From: Phytohabitans suffuscus
GTDB taxonomy: Bacteria > Actinomycetota > Actinomycetes > Mycobacteriales > Micromonosporaceae
Direction: 5' to 3'
NCBI RefSeq assembly: GCF_011764565.1
Contig: NZ_AP022871.1
Coordinates: forward strand, 5,394,320 to 5,458,319
DNA: 64,000 nucleotides
The translations under genes and the position numbers were made by a program. Under the pieces are notes generated by a model, which was given only the letters and a program-made list of their open reading frames with translations, was not told the DNA's origin and did no database searches. Of this stretch, positions 44,837-55,002 are shown piece after piece. Within the stretch, counting starts at the first letter, position 1, and the number at the start of each line of letters is the position of its first letter.

Positions 44837-44860
44837 CAGGTGCCGGCGGGTTCGTTCGAT

Positions 44861-44973
44861 CAGATGTGCCCCGGTCCGCCTCAGCTGCGGACCGCATGCT
44901 CCCGCGGGCACCGCTGCGGCCGGCGGCTCGCCAGGGCGAGCCGAGATCCCCGGCCTCCGCTGCCAGGCCCGCG
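44861..44973. repeat. Structured dispersed repeat R1, copy B
   Basis: It matches 21551-21661. Stems GGTCCGC/GCGGACC and CGGCTCGC/GCGAGCCG are present, with loop differences from copy A. It is between convergent genes, like copy A. Confidence 0.75.
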
Positions 44974-45001
44974 CGGCCCGACAAACTCTTTGATACAGGC
45001 C

Positions 45002-48000
45002 CTACCCGCGCAGGCGTAGGCCCTTCGGGGTCGCGCGGAAGCCGGCCGCGGTCAGGGCGTCGCGCAGCGGGGACGTGAAGACGGCCTCGCCGTCGGCGCG
45101 CTCGACCGACAGGGCGCCCAGGGCTCCTGTGTGGACCGCGTCGGCGAGGGCCTTGGCGGCGGTGGCCAGCGTCTCGTCTTCGTCCACGAAGGACAGCAGG
45201 GTGCGGCCGCCGCGCTCGACGTAGAGGGTCAGGGTGCCGGCGACCAGGACCACCAGGGCGCCCGCCTTGCGGCCGGGGCGGTGGCCGGTGCCCTCCTGGG
45301 CGACCACGCGCTCGGGCCAGGGCAGGGCGGCGCCGAACGGGTTGGCGGGGTCGGTGGCCGCCAGTACCAGCGCGCTCGGCGACCGGCGGTGGTCGTCGGC
45401 CAGGGCGCGCAGGCGGTCGACGGCGCCGGGGACGGCGAACTGGGCGGCGCCGAGGCCCTCGACGAAGTAGCCGCGGCGGGCGGCGCCCCGCTCCTCCAGG
45501 GCGGCCAGGACCGGGTAGACGGCCGCGAAGCCGCCGGGGACGCCCTCCGCCGCGACGGCGCCGCGGGTGACCACGCCGTGGCGTTCGAGCAGGGCGTCCG
45601 CGGCGGCGGCCGCGCGGCGGGTGGGGTCGGTGTCGCGGTCGGGCAGGCGGGACCAGCGGCCGGCGACCGTGGGCGGGCCGGTGCGCGACGGGAGCGCCAC
45701 CCGGCCGGGGCGGCGGTAGCGGGTGCGCGGCGCGGCGGGCTTGGCCCGGTGGGCGCCGCCGCCGCTGCCGAGGAGCGTGCGCAGCGGGGCGAGCGTGTCG
45801 TTGGTGAGCCAGCCGGCCCAGACCAGGTCCCACACCGCGGCCGCCAGGTCTTCGTCGCTCAGGCCGCCGGGCCCGCCGCCGGACCACGTCGAGCCGGCGG
45901 CCGGGGAGCCTGACCAGGTCGCGCCGGAGCTGGCCGAGGCGGAGCCGGCCGAGGTGGCGCCGAGCCGGTCGGACAGGGCGCGGAAGAACAGCGCCTGGCC
46001 GTCGCCGAGCGCGTCGAGCACGGCCTGGTGCAGCGGGGTGATGGCGAGCGACCCGTCCGGCGGGGGAGCAGCAGCGGGGCCATGTCGGCGTACGCGAGCG
46101 TGACCCACCCGTCGCCGCCGGCGATCGCGCCGGAGCCGGCCCACAGCACCTCGCCGGAGGCGCAGAGCTCGTCGAGGTACGCCGACGAGTAGTCGGCCAC
46201 CCGCCCGGGCAGCACCAGCCGCTCCAGGGCCGACGCCGGCACCGCGGCGCCCTGGAGCTGCTCGACCGCCGCGGCCACCGCCTCGACGCCGCGCGAGGAG
46301 GCGCCGACGTGCTGCCACCGGGGCAGGAACGTGGCCAGCGCCCGCGGCGGCACCGGCTCGATCTCGCGGCGCAGCGCGGCCAGCGAGCGGCGCCGCAGCA
46401 TGCGCAGCACCTCGGCGTCGCACCACTCGGCCCCGGCGCCCTCGGGCGAGAACTCGCCGGAGACCACGCGCCCGGTCGCGGCCAGCCGGCGCAGCGCCTG
46501 CTCGACGACGAAGACGCCGAGCCCGAAGCGCGCGGCACCGGCGGCGGCCGTGAACGGGCCGTGGGTGCGGGCGTAGCGGGCGACGAGGTCGCCGAGCGGG
46601 TCGGGCACCGGCTCCACATAGGCATGTGCCACGCCCACCGGCAGCGCCACACCGAGCGCGTCGCGGTAGCGCCCGGCGTCTTCCACCGCGATCCAGCGGT
46701 CTTCACCCGCGACGCGCACGCGCAAAGCACGTTTGGCGCGCTCCAGATCCAAAGGCCAGTCGGTCAGGGCGCCACGCGCGGCAAGCTCGGCATCAGAAAG
46801 GTCACCGAGCAGGCGCAGCAGCTCGGCCACGTCTTCCGCGTCTCGGGGGCGGCGCTCGTCGGTGAGCCACTGGAGCTGCCGCTCGGTGGCGGTGACCACC
46901 GCGGGCTCCAGCAGCTCGCGTAGGTCGACCCGGCCGAGCAGCTCGCCCAGCAGCGTGGAGTCGAGCGCGAGCGCGGCGGCCCGGCGCTCGGCGAGGGGCG
47001 CGTCGCCCTCGTACAGGAAGGCGCCGACGTAGCCGAACAGCAGCGACCGCGCGAACGGCGACGGCTTGGCGCTCTCGACCTCGACCAGCCGCACCTTGCG
47101 GGCGGCCAGGTCGCGCATCAGCCCGACCAGGCCGGGCACGTCGAAGACGTCCTGCAGGCACTCGCGGGCCGCTTCGAGGGTGACCGGGAAGTCGGCGAAC
47201 TCCCGGGCGACGTCGAGCAGCTGGGCCGCCTTCTGCCGCTGCTGCCAGAGCGGCTGGCGGCGGCGCGGGTCGCGGCGGGGCAGCAACAGCGAGCGGGCGG
47301 CGCACTCGCGGAAGCGGGACGCGAACAGCGCCGAGGTGCCCACCGACTCCTCGACCAGCTGGGTGATCTCCTCCGGCTCGAAGGCCACCAGGTCGGCGCC
47401 GGGCGGCTGGTCGGCGGTGTCGGGCAGCCGCACCACGATGCCGTCGTCGGAGGGCATGACCTGCGCGTCCACGCCGTACCGCTCGGTGAGGCGGCGGGCC
47501 ACCGCGAGCGCCCAGGGGCCGTTGACCTTCGCGCCGAGCACGCAGTGGACGGCCAGCCGCCAGTCGCCGAGCTCGTCGCGGAAGCGCTCGACCACGACGG
47601 TGCGGTCGTCGGGGAGCGACCGGGTCGCCTCGCGCTGCTCGCGCAGGTAGGCCACCAGGTTGCCGGCGGCCCAGTCGTCGAGCCCGCCCTCGCGCAGCGC
47701 CGCGGTGGCGCTCTGGTCGTCCTGCCGCACCAGCGCGCGCAGCCGGGCGCCGATCGCGCGGCCCAGCTCGACCGGGCGGCCGGGCTGGTCACCCTTCCAG
47801 AACGGCATGCGGGCGGCGGCACCCGGCGCCGGCGAGACGAGCACGCGGTCGGGCGTGATGTCTTCGATCCGCCAGGAGGTGGAGCCGAGCAGGAAGACGT
47901 CGCCGACCCGCGACTCGTAGACCATCTCCTCGTCGAGCTCGCCGACCCTGGCCGCGCGCTCGGCCCCGGCCAGGAAGACCCCGAACAGGCCCCGGTCGGG

Positions 48001-49643
48001 GATGGTGCCGCCGCTGGTCACGGCGAGCCGCTGGGCGCCCGGACGGCCGGTGAGCAGGTCGGCCGCGCGGTCCCAGACCAGGCGGGGACGCAGCTCGGCG
48101 AAGGCGGTCGACGGGTAGCGCCCGGAGAGCATGTCGAGCACCGCGTGCAGCGCCGAGTCGGGCAGCTCGGCGAAGGGCGCGGCGCGGCGGACCAGCGCGG
48201 CGAGGTCTGCCAGCGGCCACGCGTCGAGCGCCACCATCGCGACGATCTGCTGGGCGAGCACGTCGAGCGGGTTACGCGGGTAGCGCAGCTCCTCGATGGC
48301 GCCGTCGCCCATCCGTTCGGCGACCACGGCGCAGGAGAGCAGGTCGCCGCGGTGCTTGGGGAAGACCACGCCGCGCGAGACGGCGCCGACCTGGTGGCCG
48401 GCCCGGCCGATGCGCTGGAGGCCGGCGGCGACGCTGGGCGGGGCCTCGATCTGCACGACGAGGTCGACCGAGCCCATGTCGATGCCGAGCTCCAGGCTGG
48501 AGGTGGCCACGACCGCGGGCAGCTGGCCGGCCTTGAGCGACTCTTCGATGTGCTTGCGCTCCTCGCGGGAGACGCTGCCGTGGTGGGCCCGGGCGACCAC
48601 GGGCGGCGCGCCGGTGGCGGCGCCCGACTGGGCCATGATCTGCGCGGGCAACGCCGCCAGCTCGTGGCGCTCGGCGGCCAGCTCGTTGAGCCGGGCACAG
48701 AGCCGCTCGGCGGAACGCCGCGAGTTGGTGAACACGATCGTGGACCGGTGCCGCCCGATCAGGTCGAAGACCCGCTCCTCGACCGCCGGCCAGATCGAGG
48801 CGCGGCGGGAGCCCTCTTCGGGCTCGCCGACCTCATTTTCCCGCGGTGGTCGTCGCGTCGCGGGGTCGCGACGCGACGACCACCGCTCAACAGACTCAGC
48901 GTCGAGCTGGGTCATGTCTTCGACCGGCACCTGCACGCTGACCTCGATGGTCTTGGCGCTGCGCGGCTGCACCACCTCGACGTCGCGGGAGCCGCCGAGG
49001 AAGCGCGCCGTCTCCTCGATCGGGCGCACCGTGGCGGAGAGGCCGATCCGCTGTGCCGGCCGGGGGAGCATCGCGTCGAGCCGCTCCAGCGAGAGCGCGA
49101 GGTGGGCGCCGCGCTTGGTGGCGGCGACCGCGTGCACCTCGTCGACGATCACCGTCTCGACCCCGGCCAGCGACTCGCGCGCGGCGGAGGTGAGCAGCAG
49201 GAACAGCGACTCCGGCGTGGTGATCAGGATGTCGGGCGGGGTGCGCTGGAACGCCCGCCGCTCGTCGGCCGGCGTGTCGCCGGTGCGCATGCCGACCGTG
49301 ATGTCGGGCCGCGGGACGCCGAGCCGGGCCGCGGCGTGGCGGATGCCGGCGAGGGGGCCCGCAGGTTGCGCTCGACGTCGACGGCGAGCGCCTTGAGCGG
49401 GCTCACGTAGAGCACGCGGCAGCGCCGCCTGGGGTCGGACGGGAGCGGCTCGCGGGCCAGCCGGTCGAGCGACCAGAGGAACGCGGCGAGCGTCTTGCCC
49501 GAGCCGGTGGGCGCCACGACCAGCGCGTGGTGGCCGTCACCGATCGCCCGCCAGGCGCCGGCCTGCGCGTCGGTCGGCGCCGCGAACGCGGCACCGAACC
49601 ACTCCCGCGTCGCCCGCCCGAAACGCTCCAGCACGTCCACCAC
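45002..49643 (-). CDS. lhr: Lhr-type ATP-dependent helicase, two apparent frameshifts
   Basis: A large superfamily-2 helicase of about 1547 residues, the length of full Lhr, which unwinds DNA:RNA and DNA duplexes in repair. Walker A APTGSGKT, the DEVH box (VDEVHAVAA), TNSRRSAERL and QRIGRAGH are visible, followed by a winged helix and the Lhr C-terminal region. One C is missing from GCCCCCTCGCC near 49355 and one from CTCCCCCGCC near 46065; restoring both gives one frame. A perfect 20-bp-arm palindrome lies inside the gene at 48843. GTG 49643 and 49640 both fit as starts. Confidence 0.88.
48843..48886. repeat. Perfect palindrome inside the Lhr gene
   Basis: GCGGTGGTCGTCGCGTCGCG and its exact complement flank the loop GGGT. 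The arms are 20 bp. It encodes a charged linker (SSRRDPATRRPPR) between two helicase motifs, so it looks like an insertion that kept the reading frame. Confidence 0.85.
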
Positions 49644-49699
49644 GGACCCAATACTGCCCCGGGGTGTGACACGCACGCAATGTAACGGCCAGATTGGTC

Positions 49700-49713
49700 A
49701 GGTAGGCTTACCT
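49700..49713. promoter_or_regulatory. Palindrome resembling a short iron box
   Basis: AGGTAGGCTTACCT resembles the IdeR/DtxR box core AGGTTAGSCTAACCT but is one base shorter. It may be an operator or a promoter element (TAGGCT) by chance. Confidence 0.3.
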
Positions 49714-49737
49714 TTCAGCGAGGGCGGGAGATCATTC

Positions 49738-50073
49738 ATGCGGGGTGCGGCGGCGGCGGTGGTCGGCCGCGTGCTCGCCGTCGCACTGCTCGCCGTCCTG
49801 GCCCTCACCTCGGTGCACGGGGCCGCCTCGACGGCCGCCCCGGTCGGCGCCATAGCGCAGGGCCCCGCCTCGATCGGCGCGGCGGTGGTGGTGCACGTCG
49901 CCCCCGCGATGGCGACTCAGGACCACCGGCCCGACCTCACGTCCGTACCAGGGAACGCTCTTCCGCCGCCCGCGCACCGTGCGCCGGCCGCGGCGGCCGC
50001 GCCCGTCGTCTCGCTGCCCGCGGCCGTCGCGGCGGCGCCGCGCTCCTCACGGGCCCCACCCGGCCTCCACTGA
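49738..50073 (+). CDS. Small secreted protein of unknown function
   Basis: A 111-residue protein with a clear signal peptide (VLAVALLAVLALTSVHGAAS, cleavage probably near Ala29-Ala30). The mature part is Ala/Pro-rich and has no known domain. An AGGTAGGCTTACCT palindrome (49700-49713) lies 25 bp before the ATG. GGGCGGGAG precedes the start. It is divergent from the Lhr gene. Confidence 0.65.
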   Translation: MRGAAAAVVGRVLAVALLAVLALTSVHGAASTAAPVGAIAQGPASIGAAVVVHVAPAMATQDHRPDLTSVPGNALPPPAHRAPAAAAAPVVSLPAAVAAAPRSSRAPPGLH

Positions 50074-50132
50074 TCCTCGCCCGCATCGAGATCAACGCGC
50101 CGTGACCCGGCGCGGAGTGGAGGCACACCCAA

Positions 50133-51431
50133 ATGCACATCGGCGATGCACTCGTAGCCCTGGGCGGGGCGTTCCTGGCGGCGGCCATCCTGGCCCGCCT
50201 CGGCGCCAGGATCGGCCTGCCCACCATCCCCCTGTTCATGCTCGCGGGCGTGGTGTTCGGCCCGCACACCCCCGGCGTGACGTTCGTCGAGAACCCTCAC
50301 GACCTGGCCCTCATCGCCGCGCTGGGCCTGGTCTTCCTGCTCTTCTACCTCGGGCTGGAGTTCCACACCGACGACCTGGTGGCGGGCGGGCGGCGGATGC
50401 TCGCCGCCGGCCTCGGCTATCTGGTCCTCAACATAGGCGGCGGGCTCGCGCTCGGCTTCGCCTTCGGATGGGGTACGCGCGAGGCGCTGGTGATCGCCGG
50501 CGTGATCGGCATCTCCTCCTCGGCGATCGTCACCAAGCTGCTGGTCGAGACCGGCCGGATGCGCAACCCCGAGTCCCGGCTGATCCTCGGCGTCATCGTG
50601 ATCGAGGACATCTTCCTCGCCCTCTACCTGGCGATCCTCCAGCCGGTGCTCGGCAACGCCAGCGGGCCGGCGGAGGTGGCGACCGACCTGGCCAAGGCGT
50701 TCGCGTTCCTGATCGTGCTCGCCGCGCTGGCCCGGTGGGGCGCCCGCACGGCCGGGCGGCTGCTGCGCGTCTTCAACGACGAGCTGCTCGTCGTCTTCTT
50801 CGTCGGGCTGGCCGTGCTCTCCGCCGGCGTGGCCGAGGAGCTGGGCGTGTCGGACGCCATCGGCGCGTTCATGATCGGCCTGGTGCTCGGCAGCTCGACC
50901 GCCGCCGAGCGCGTGCGTTCGCTGGTGCGCCCGCTGCGCGACGGCTTCGCCGCGATCTTCTTCTTCGCCTTCGGCCTCACCATCAACCCGGGCGACATCG
51001 GTCCGGTGCTGGTGCCGATCGCGGCGGCGGTGGTGCTGACCGTCGTACTCAACATCGCCGCCGGGGCCCTGGCCGCGCGCCTGCACGGGTACGGGCGCCA
51101 GGAGGCCGCCAACATCGGCCTGACCGTGCTCACCCGCGGGGAGTTCTCGCTGATCCTGGGCTCGCTGGCGGTCGCGGCCGGGCTGGACTCGCGGATCGCG
51201 CCCTTCGTCGCCGGGTACGTGCTGGTCCTCGCCGTGATCGGCCCGCTCGCGGTACTCCGATCGGAGAAACTGGCCGGTATCTTCCCCGGACGGCGTAGCG
51301 TTCACAGGGAACGTACAGACAGCACCGATAAGATGCCCGCCATGATCGTGGCACCTGCCCAGGAGGGCAGTAGTACCGAGCCGGGTGACACCCGGCGCAC
51401 GACCTCATCCACAGAGAGCCGACGATGCTGA
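50133..51431 (+). CDS. CPA2 monovalent cation:proton antiporter (KefB/TrkA-type membrane domain)
   Basis: A 432-residue membrane protein with 12 or so helices. The glutamate-rich unwound region GVIVIEDIFLALYLAI and the GVSDAIGAFMIGLVLGSSTA block are typical of CPA2 exchangers, which move K+ or Na+ against H+. There is no TrkA-N domain. Its gene overlaps the CBS gene downstream by 7 bp, which puts all of 50.1-54.7 kb into one co-directional group. Confidence 0.88.
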   Translation: MHIGDALVALGGAFLAAAILARLGARIGLPTIPLFMLAGVVFGPHTPGVTFVENPHDLALIAALGLVFLLFYLGLEFHTDDLVAGGRRMLAAGLGYLVLNIGGGLALGFAFGWGTREALVIAGVIGISSSAIVTKLLVETGRMRNPESRLILGVIVIEDIFLALYLAILQPVLGNASGPAEVATDLAKAFAFLIVLAALARWGARTAGRLLRVFNDELLVVFFVGLAVLSAGVAEELGVSDAIGAFMIGLVLGSSTAAERVRSLVRPLRDGFAAIFFFAFGLTINPGDIGPVLVPIAAAVVLTVVLNIAAGALAARLHGYGRQEAANIGLTVLTRGEFSLILGSLAVAAGLDSRIAPFVAGYVLVLAVIGPLAVLRSEKLAGIFPGRRSVHRERTDSTDKMPAMIVAPAQEGSSTEPGDTRRTTSSTESRRC

Positions 51432-52720
51432 TCGCGATCGGCCTTCTTCTCATCCTGTTGCTCACCGCGCTCACGGGCTACTTCGTCGCGCAGGAGTTCG
51501 GCTACGTCGCCGTCGACCGGGGCAAGCTCCGCCGCCTCGCCGACCAGGGCGACCAGGCCGCGGCGCGGGCGCTGGCCGTGACCGGACGGCTGTCGTTCAT
51601 GCTGTCCGGCGCGCAGCTCGGCATCACCGTGACCGTGCTGCTCGTGGGATACGTCGCCGAGCCCTTCGTGGGTGAAGGGCTGGCCGACCTGCTCGGCATG
51701 GCCGGCGTGTCCCGCGCGGTGAGCCTGCCCGTATCCGTGATCCTGGTGCTGCTGCTGTCCACCGTCATCCAGATGGTGCTCGGCGAGCTGGCCCCGAAGA
51801 ACTACGCGATCGCCCGGCCCGAGCCGCTCGCCCGGGCGCTGAGCCGGTCGACGCTGCTGTACCTGACGGTGTTCGCGCCGGTGATCCGCCTCTTCGACAT
51901 GGCGGCGGCGCGGCTGCTGCGCCGGGTCGGCGTCGAGCCGATCGAGGAGCTGCCGTCGGGCGCGACCGCCGAGGACCTGGAGCAGATCATCGCGGAGTCG
52001 CGCGCCGAGGGTCACCTCGACGCGCAGATCTCCATGCTGCTCGACCGGGGCCTCGACTTCCGCCGGCTCACCGCCGACGAGGCGATGGTGCCTCGCGTCG
52101 ACGTGTACACCGTGCGCGCCGACGACCCGGTGCGCCGCATCGTCGACCTGCTGGAGACGGGACACTCCCGCTTCCCCGTACAGAGCGGCGACGGCGTCGA
52201 CGACGTCACCGGCGTGGTGAGCATCGCCGACGTCATGGAGGTGCCGCCCGCCGAGCGTTCGACGACGCAGGTGCGCGCGGTGGCGGTACCCCCGCTGATG
52301 GTGCCCGGCACGCTGCCGCTGCCCGCGGTGCTCGACCGGCTCCGGTCCGGCCACCGCCAGATGGCCTGCGTCGTCGACGAGTACGGCGGCTTCGCCGGCG
52401 TGATCACGCTGGAAGACATCGCGGAGGAGCTGGTCGGCCCCATCCGCGACGAAGACGACCACCCGGAGCCCGCGCCGCGCCAGCAGCCGGACGGCTCGTG
52501 GCTGGTACCGGCCCGCTGGCGGATCGACGAGGTGGCCGACGCGACCGGCGTCGAGCTGCCCGAGGCCCCCGAGTACGACACGATCTCCGGCCTCGTGATG
52601 CGCGAGCTGGGCCGCGTGCCGGCCGTCGGCGACCGGGTCGAGCTCCCGGAGGCGGTGCTCCGCGTCGAGTCGGTCGACCGCCACGTCCCCGAGTCGGTCC
52701 GCCTGGAGGTGCGTTCATGA
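51425..52720 (+). CDS. CNNM/CorC-type DUF21-CBS transporter-associated protein, copy 1
   Basis: A 431-residue protein: DUF21 membrane domain (MLIAIGLLLILLLTALTGYF; LGELAPKNYAIARPE), a CBS pair (about residues 205-330) and a CorC_HlyC domain (DGSWLVPARWRIDEVADATG). These proteins take part in Mg2+ or Co2+ efflux and were once named haemolysins. It overlaps the next gene, a paralogue, by ATGA; the two may form a heterodimer. Confidence 0.92.
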   Translation: MLIAIGLLLILLLTALTGYFVAQEFGYVAVDRGKLRRLADQGDQAAARALAVTGRLSFMLSGAQLGITVTVLLVGYVAEPFVGEGLADLLGMAGVSRAVSLPVSVILVLLLSTVIQMVLGELAPKNYAIARPEPLARALSRSTLLYLTVFAPVIRLFDMAAARLLRRVGVEPIEELPSGATAEDLEQIIAESRAEGHLDAQISMLLDRGLDFRRLTADEAMVPRVDVYTVRADDPVRRIVDLLETGHSRFPVQSGDGVDDVTGVVSIADVMEVPPAERSTTQVRAVAVPPLMVPGTLPLPAVLDRLRSGHRQMACVVDEYGGFAGVITLEDIAEELVGPIRDEDDHPEPAPRQQPDGSWLVPARWRIDEVADATGVELPEAPEYDTISGLVMRELGRVPAVGDRVELPEAVLRVESVDRHVPESVRLEVRS

Positions 52721-53772
52721 GTACGACGTGGGCGCTCGTTCTGTCGCTGATCCTGCTGGCGCTCAACGCGTTCTTCGTGGCGGCCGAGTTCGCGCTGGTC
52801 GGCAGCAAGCGGTACCGCCTCGAACAGGCCGCCGCCGACGGCAGCCGCGCCGCGCGCGCCGCCCTCGACGGCGCCCGCGAGCTGTCGGTCATGCTGGCCG
52901 GCGCGCAGCTCGGCATCACCCTCTGCACGCTGGGCCTGGGCGCGCTCGCCGAGCCGGCGATCGAGCACGTGCTCGGCCCGGTCCTGCACGCGGTGGGGCT
53001 GCCCGACACGGCGAGCCACGTGATCGGGTTCATCGTGGCGCTGCTGCTGGTCGGCTTCCTCCACCTCGTGGTCGGCGAGATGGCACCCAAGTCGTGGGCG
53101 ATCACCAACCCGGAGCGTTCGGCGCTGCTGCTGGCGCTGCCGTTCCGGGCGTTCGCCCGGCTGACCCGGCCGGCGTTGATCCTCTTCAACGGCCTCGCCA
53201 ACGCCATGCTGCGACTGGTCAAAGTGGAGCCGCAGGACCAGCTCGCCCAGGTGCACGGCCCGGAGGAGCTGCGCATCCTGCTGGAGCAGTCGCGCGAGCA
53301 CGGCACGCTCGCGGCCGACCAGGAGCAGCTGCTGACCAGCCTGCTCCAGCTCCAGCGCACCACCGTGGCATCCGTGATGCAGCCCCGCGACGAACTGGTC
53401 ACCGTGCCCGCCGACGCGACCGCGGAACGGATCGAGGCGATCTCCCGTGGCTGCGGGCGTTCGCGACTCGCCGTTTCCGGCACGAACGGGGAACTGGTCG
53501 GTCTGGTCCATGTGCGGGACGCTGTAAGGGCGACCACCTTCGGGCGGCCGTCCACCGCGACCGACTTCATGACGGAGCCGTTCACGCTCCCGGCCACGGC
53601 GACGGTCACCGAGGCGGTCGCGGCGATGCGCGCCGACCGCGCTCAGCTCGCCCTCGTGCGCGGGGACGAACGGACGGTCGGTTTCGTCGCCCTGGAAGAC
53701 CTGCTCGAAGAGGTCATCGGCGAGTTCGACGACGAGACGGATGCCGTGCCGCAGGGCCGGCGGATGCGATAG
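52717..53772 (+). CDS. CNNM/CorC-type DUF21-CBS protein, copy 2
   Basis: A 351-residue paralogue with the DUF21 domain (LALNAFFVAAEFALVGSKRY; VVGEMAPKSWAITNPERSAL) and a CBS pair (TVASVMQPRDELVTV; ATDFMTEPFTLP). The C-terminal CorC_HlyC domain is absent, unlike in copy 1. The pair arrangement, long plus short, is common in actinobacteria. Confidence 0.92.
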   Translation: MSTTWALVLSLILLALNAFFVAAEFALVGSKRYRLEQAAADGSRAARAALDGARELSVMLAGAQLGITLCTLGLGALAEPAIEHVLGPVLHAVGLPDTASHVIGFIVALLLVGFLHLVVGEMAPKSWAITNPERSALLLALPFRAFARLTRPALILFNGLANAMLRLVKVEPQDQLAQVHGPEELRILLEQSREHGTLAADQEQLLTSLLQLQRTTVASVMQPRDELVTVPADATAERIEAISRGCGRSRLAVSGTNGELVGLVHVRDAVRATTFGRPSTATDFMTEPFTLPATATVTEAVAAMRADRAQLALVRGDERTVGFVALEDLLEEVIGEFDDETDAVPQGRRMR

Positions 53773-53780
53773 GAGCATCG

Positions 53781-54746
53781 ATGGTATTCAAGAAGTTGTT
53801 GGGTGCCTTCGGTGTCGGCGGGCCGTCCGTCGACACCGTGCTGGCCAACTCCAACACCCGGCCGGGCCTGACCTTGGACGGTCAGATCCACATCCTCGGC
53901 GGTGACCACGACGTGAAGATCGACCAGGTCTCGCTCGGCCTGGTGACCCGCGTCGAGGTGGAGAGCGGCGATGCCAACTACGACTCCGCCGTGGAGTTCC
54001 ACCGCATCGCCGTGGCCGGTGCCTTCCCGCTCGGCAAGGGCGAGCGCAAGGAGATCCCGTTCCGCTTCCCGGTGCCGTGGGAGGCGCCGGTGACCGACGT
54101 GTACGGCCAGCGCCTGCGCGGCATGACCATGGGCCTGCGCACCGAGCTGGCGGTGGCCCGCGCGGTCGACAAGGGCGACCTCGACCCGGTGCAGGTGCAC
54201 CCGCTGCCGGCGCAGGAGCGCATCCTCGACGCGTTCAACCGGCTGGGCTTCCGCTTCAAGAGCGCCGACCTGGAGCGTGGCCGCATCTACGGCGTCAACC
54301 AGCAGCTGCCGTTCTACCAGGAGATCGAGTTCTTCCCGCCGCCGCAGTACGCCGGTGGCATCAACGAGGTCGAGCTCACCTTCGTCGCCGACCCGCAGGG
54401 CGTCGAGGTCATCCTGGAGTTCGACAAGCGCGGCGGCTTCCTGAGCAGCGGCCAGGACGCGTACGGCCGCTTCCGCGTCGACCACGCCACTGTGGACCAG
54501 ACCGACTGGGCCACGGTCGTGGACGGCTGGGTCCGCTCCGCCAGCGACCGGTACTCCAGCCTCCGCGCCTCGCACGGCCTCCACGGCGGTGGCTACCAGG
54601 GTCACGGTCACGGCCGAGGTCACAGCCGTGGCGGGCTGGGTGCGGGCGCGGTCGTCGCCGGCGCGGGCGCCGGCATCCTCGGCGGCATGGTGCTGGGCGA
54701 GGCGATGGAAGACGTCTTCGAGGGTGGCGACGACTTCGGCGAGTAG
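53781..54746 (+). CDS. Spo0M-family sporulation-control protein
   Basis: A 321-residue arrestin-fold protein of the Spo0M family (MVFKKLLGAFGVGGPSVDTV; LAVARAVDKGDLDPVQVHPL; YQEIEFFPPPQYAGGINEVE). The C-terminus adds a His/Gly-rich stretch (HGHGRGHSRG) and a Gly/Ala hydrophobic segment that may be a membrane hairpin. In Bacillus Spo0M affects sporulation; here a role in development or stress is inferred. AGGAG precedes the ATG. Confidence 0.9.
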   Translation: MVFKKLLGAFGVGGPSVDTVLANSNTRPGLTLDGQIHILGGDHDVKIDQVSLGLVTRVEVESGDANYDSAVEFHRIAVAGAFPLGKGERKEIPFRFPVPWEAPVTDVYGQRLRGMTMGLRTELAVARAVDKGDLDPVQVHPLPAQERILDAFNRLGFRFKSADLERGRIYGVNQQLPFYQEIEFFPPPQYAGGINEVELTFVADPQGVEVILEFDKRGGFLSSGQDAYGRFRVDHATVDQTDWATVVDGWVRSASDRYSSLRASHGLHGGGYQGHGHGRGHSRGGLGAGAVVAGAGAGILGGMVLGEAMEDVFEGGDDFGE

Positions 54747-54761
54747 CCCGGCCCGACGTCC

Positions 54762-54791
54762 GCAGGGGCCCCGCTTCGGCGGGGCCCCTGC
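54762..54791. terminator. Hairpin terminator after spo0M
   Basis: GCAGGGGCCCCGC and GCGGGGCCCCTGC form a 13-bp perfect stem with a TTCG tetraloop. The T-tract is missing, as often in actinomycetes. Confidence 0.75.
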
Positions 54792-54821
54792 GCGTCACCG
54801 GCTGTGCGATGTGGACTGACG

Positions 54822-55002
54822 CCGGCTCGGCCCGGTGGAGGCTCGGGGCTGACCGGCTCGGCCTGGTGAAGGGCTCGGGGTCGACCGGCTCGGCCCGGTG
54901 GAGGCTCGGGGCTGACCGGCTCGGCCCGGTGGAGGCTCGGGGTCGACCGGCTCACCCGGGCTCGGGGCTGACCGGCTCAGCCGGTGAAGGGCTCGGGGCC
55001 GA
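54822..55002. repeat. 31-bp tandem repeat, about 6 units, at the end of the DoxX gene
   Basis: Units begin at 54822, 54853, 54885, 54916, 54947 (25 bp, shortened) and 54972. The consensus is CCGGCTCGGCCCGGTGGAGG + CTCGGGGCTGA. The last unit contains the stop and the final codons of the DoxX-like gene, so the array seems to have grown from that gene's 3' end. Confidence 0.85.
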
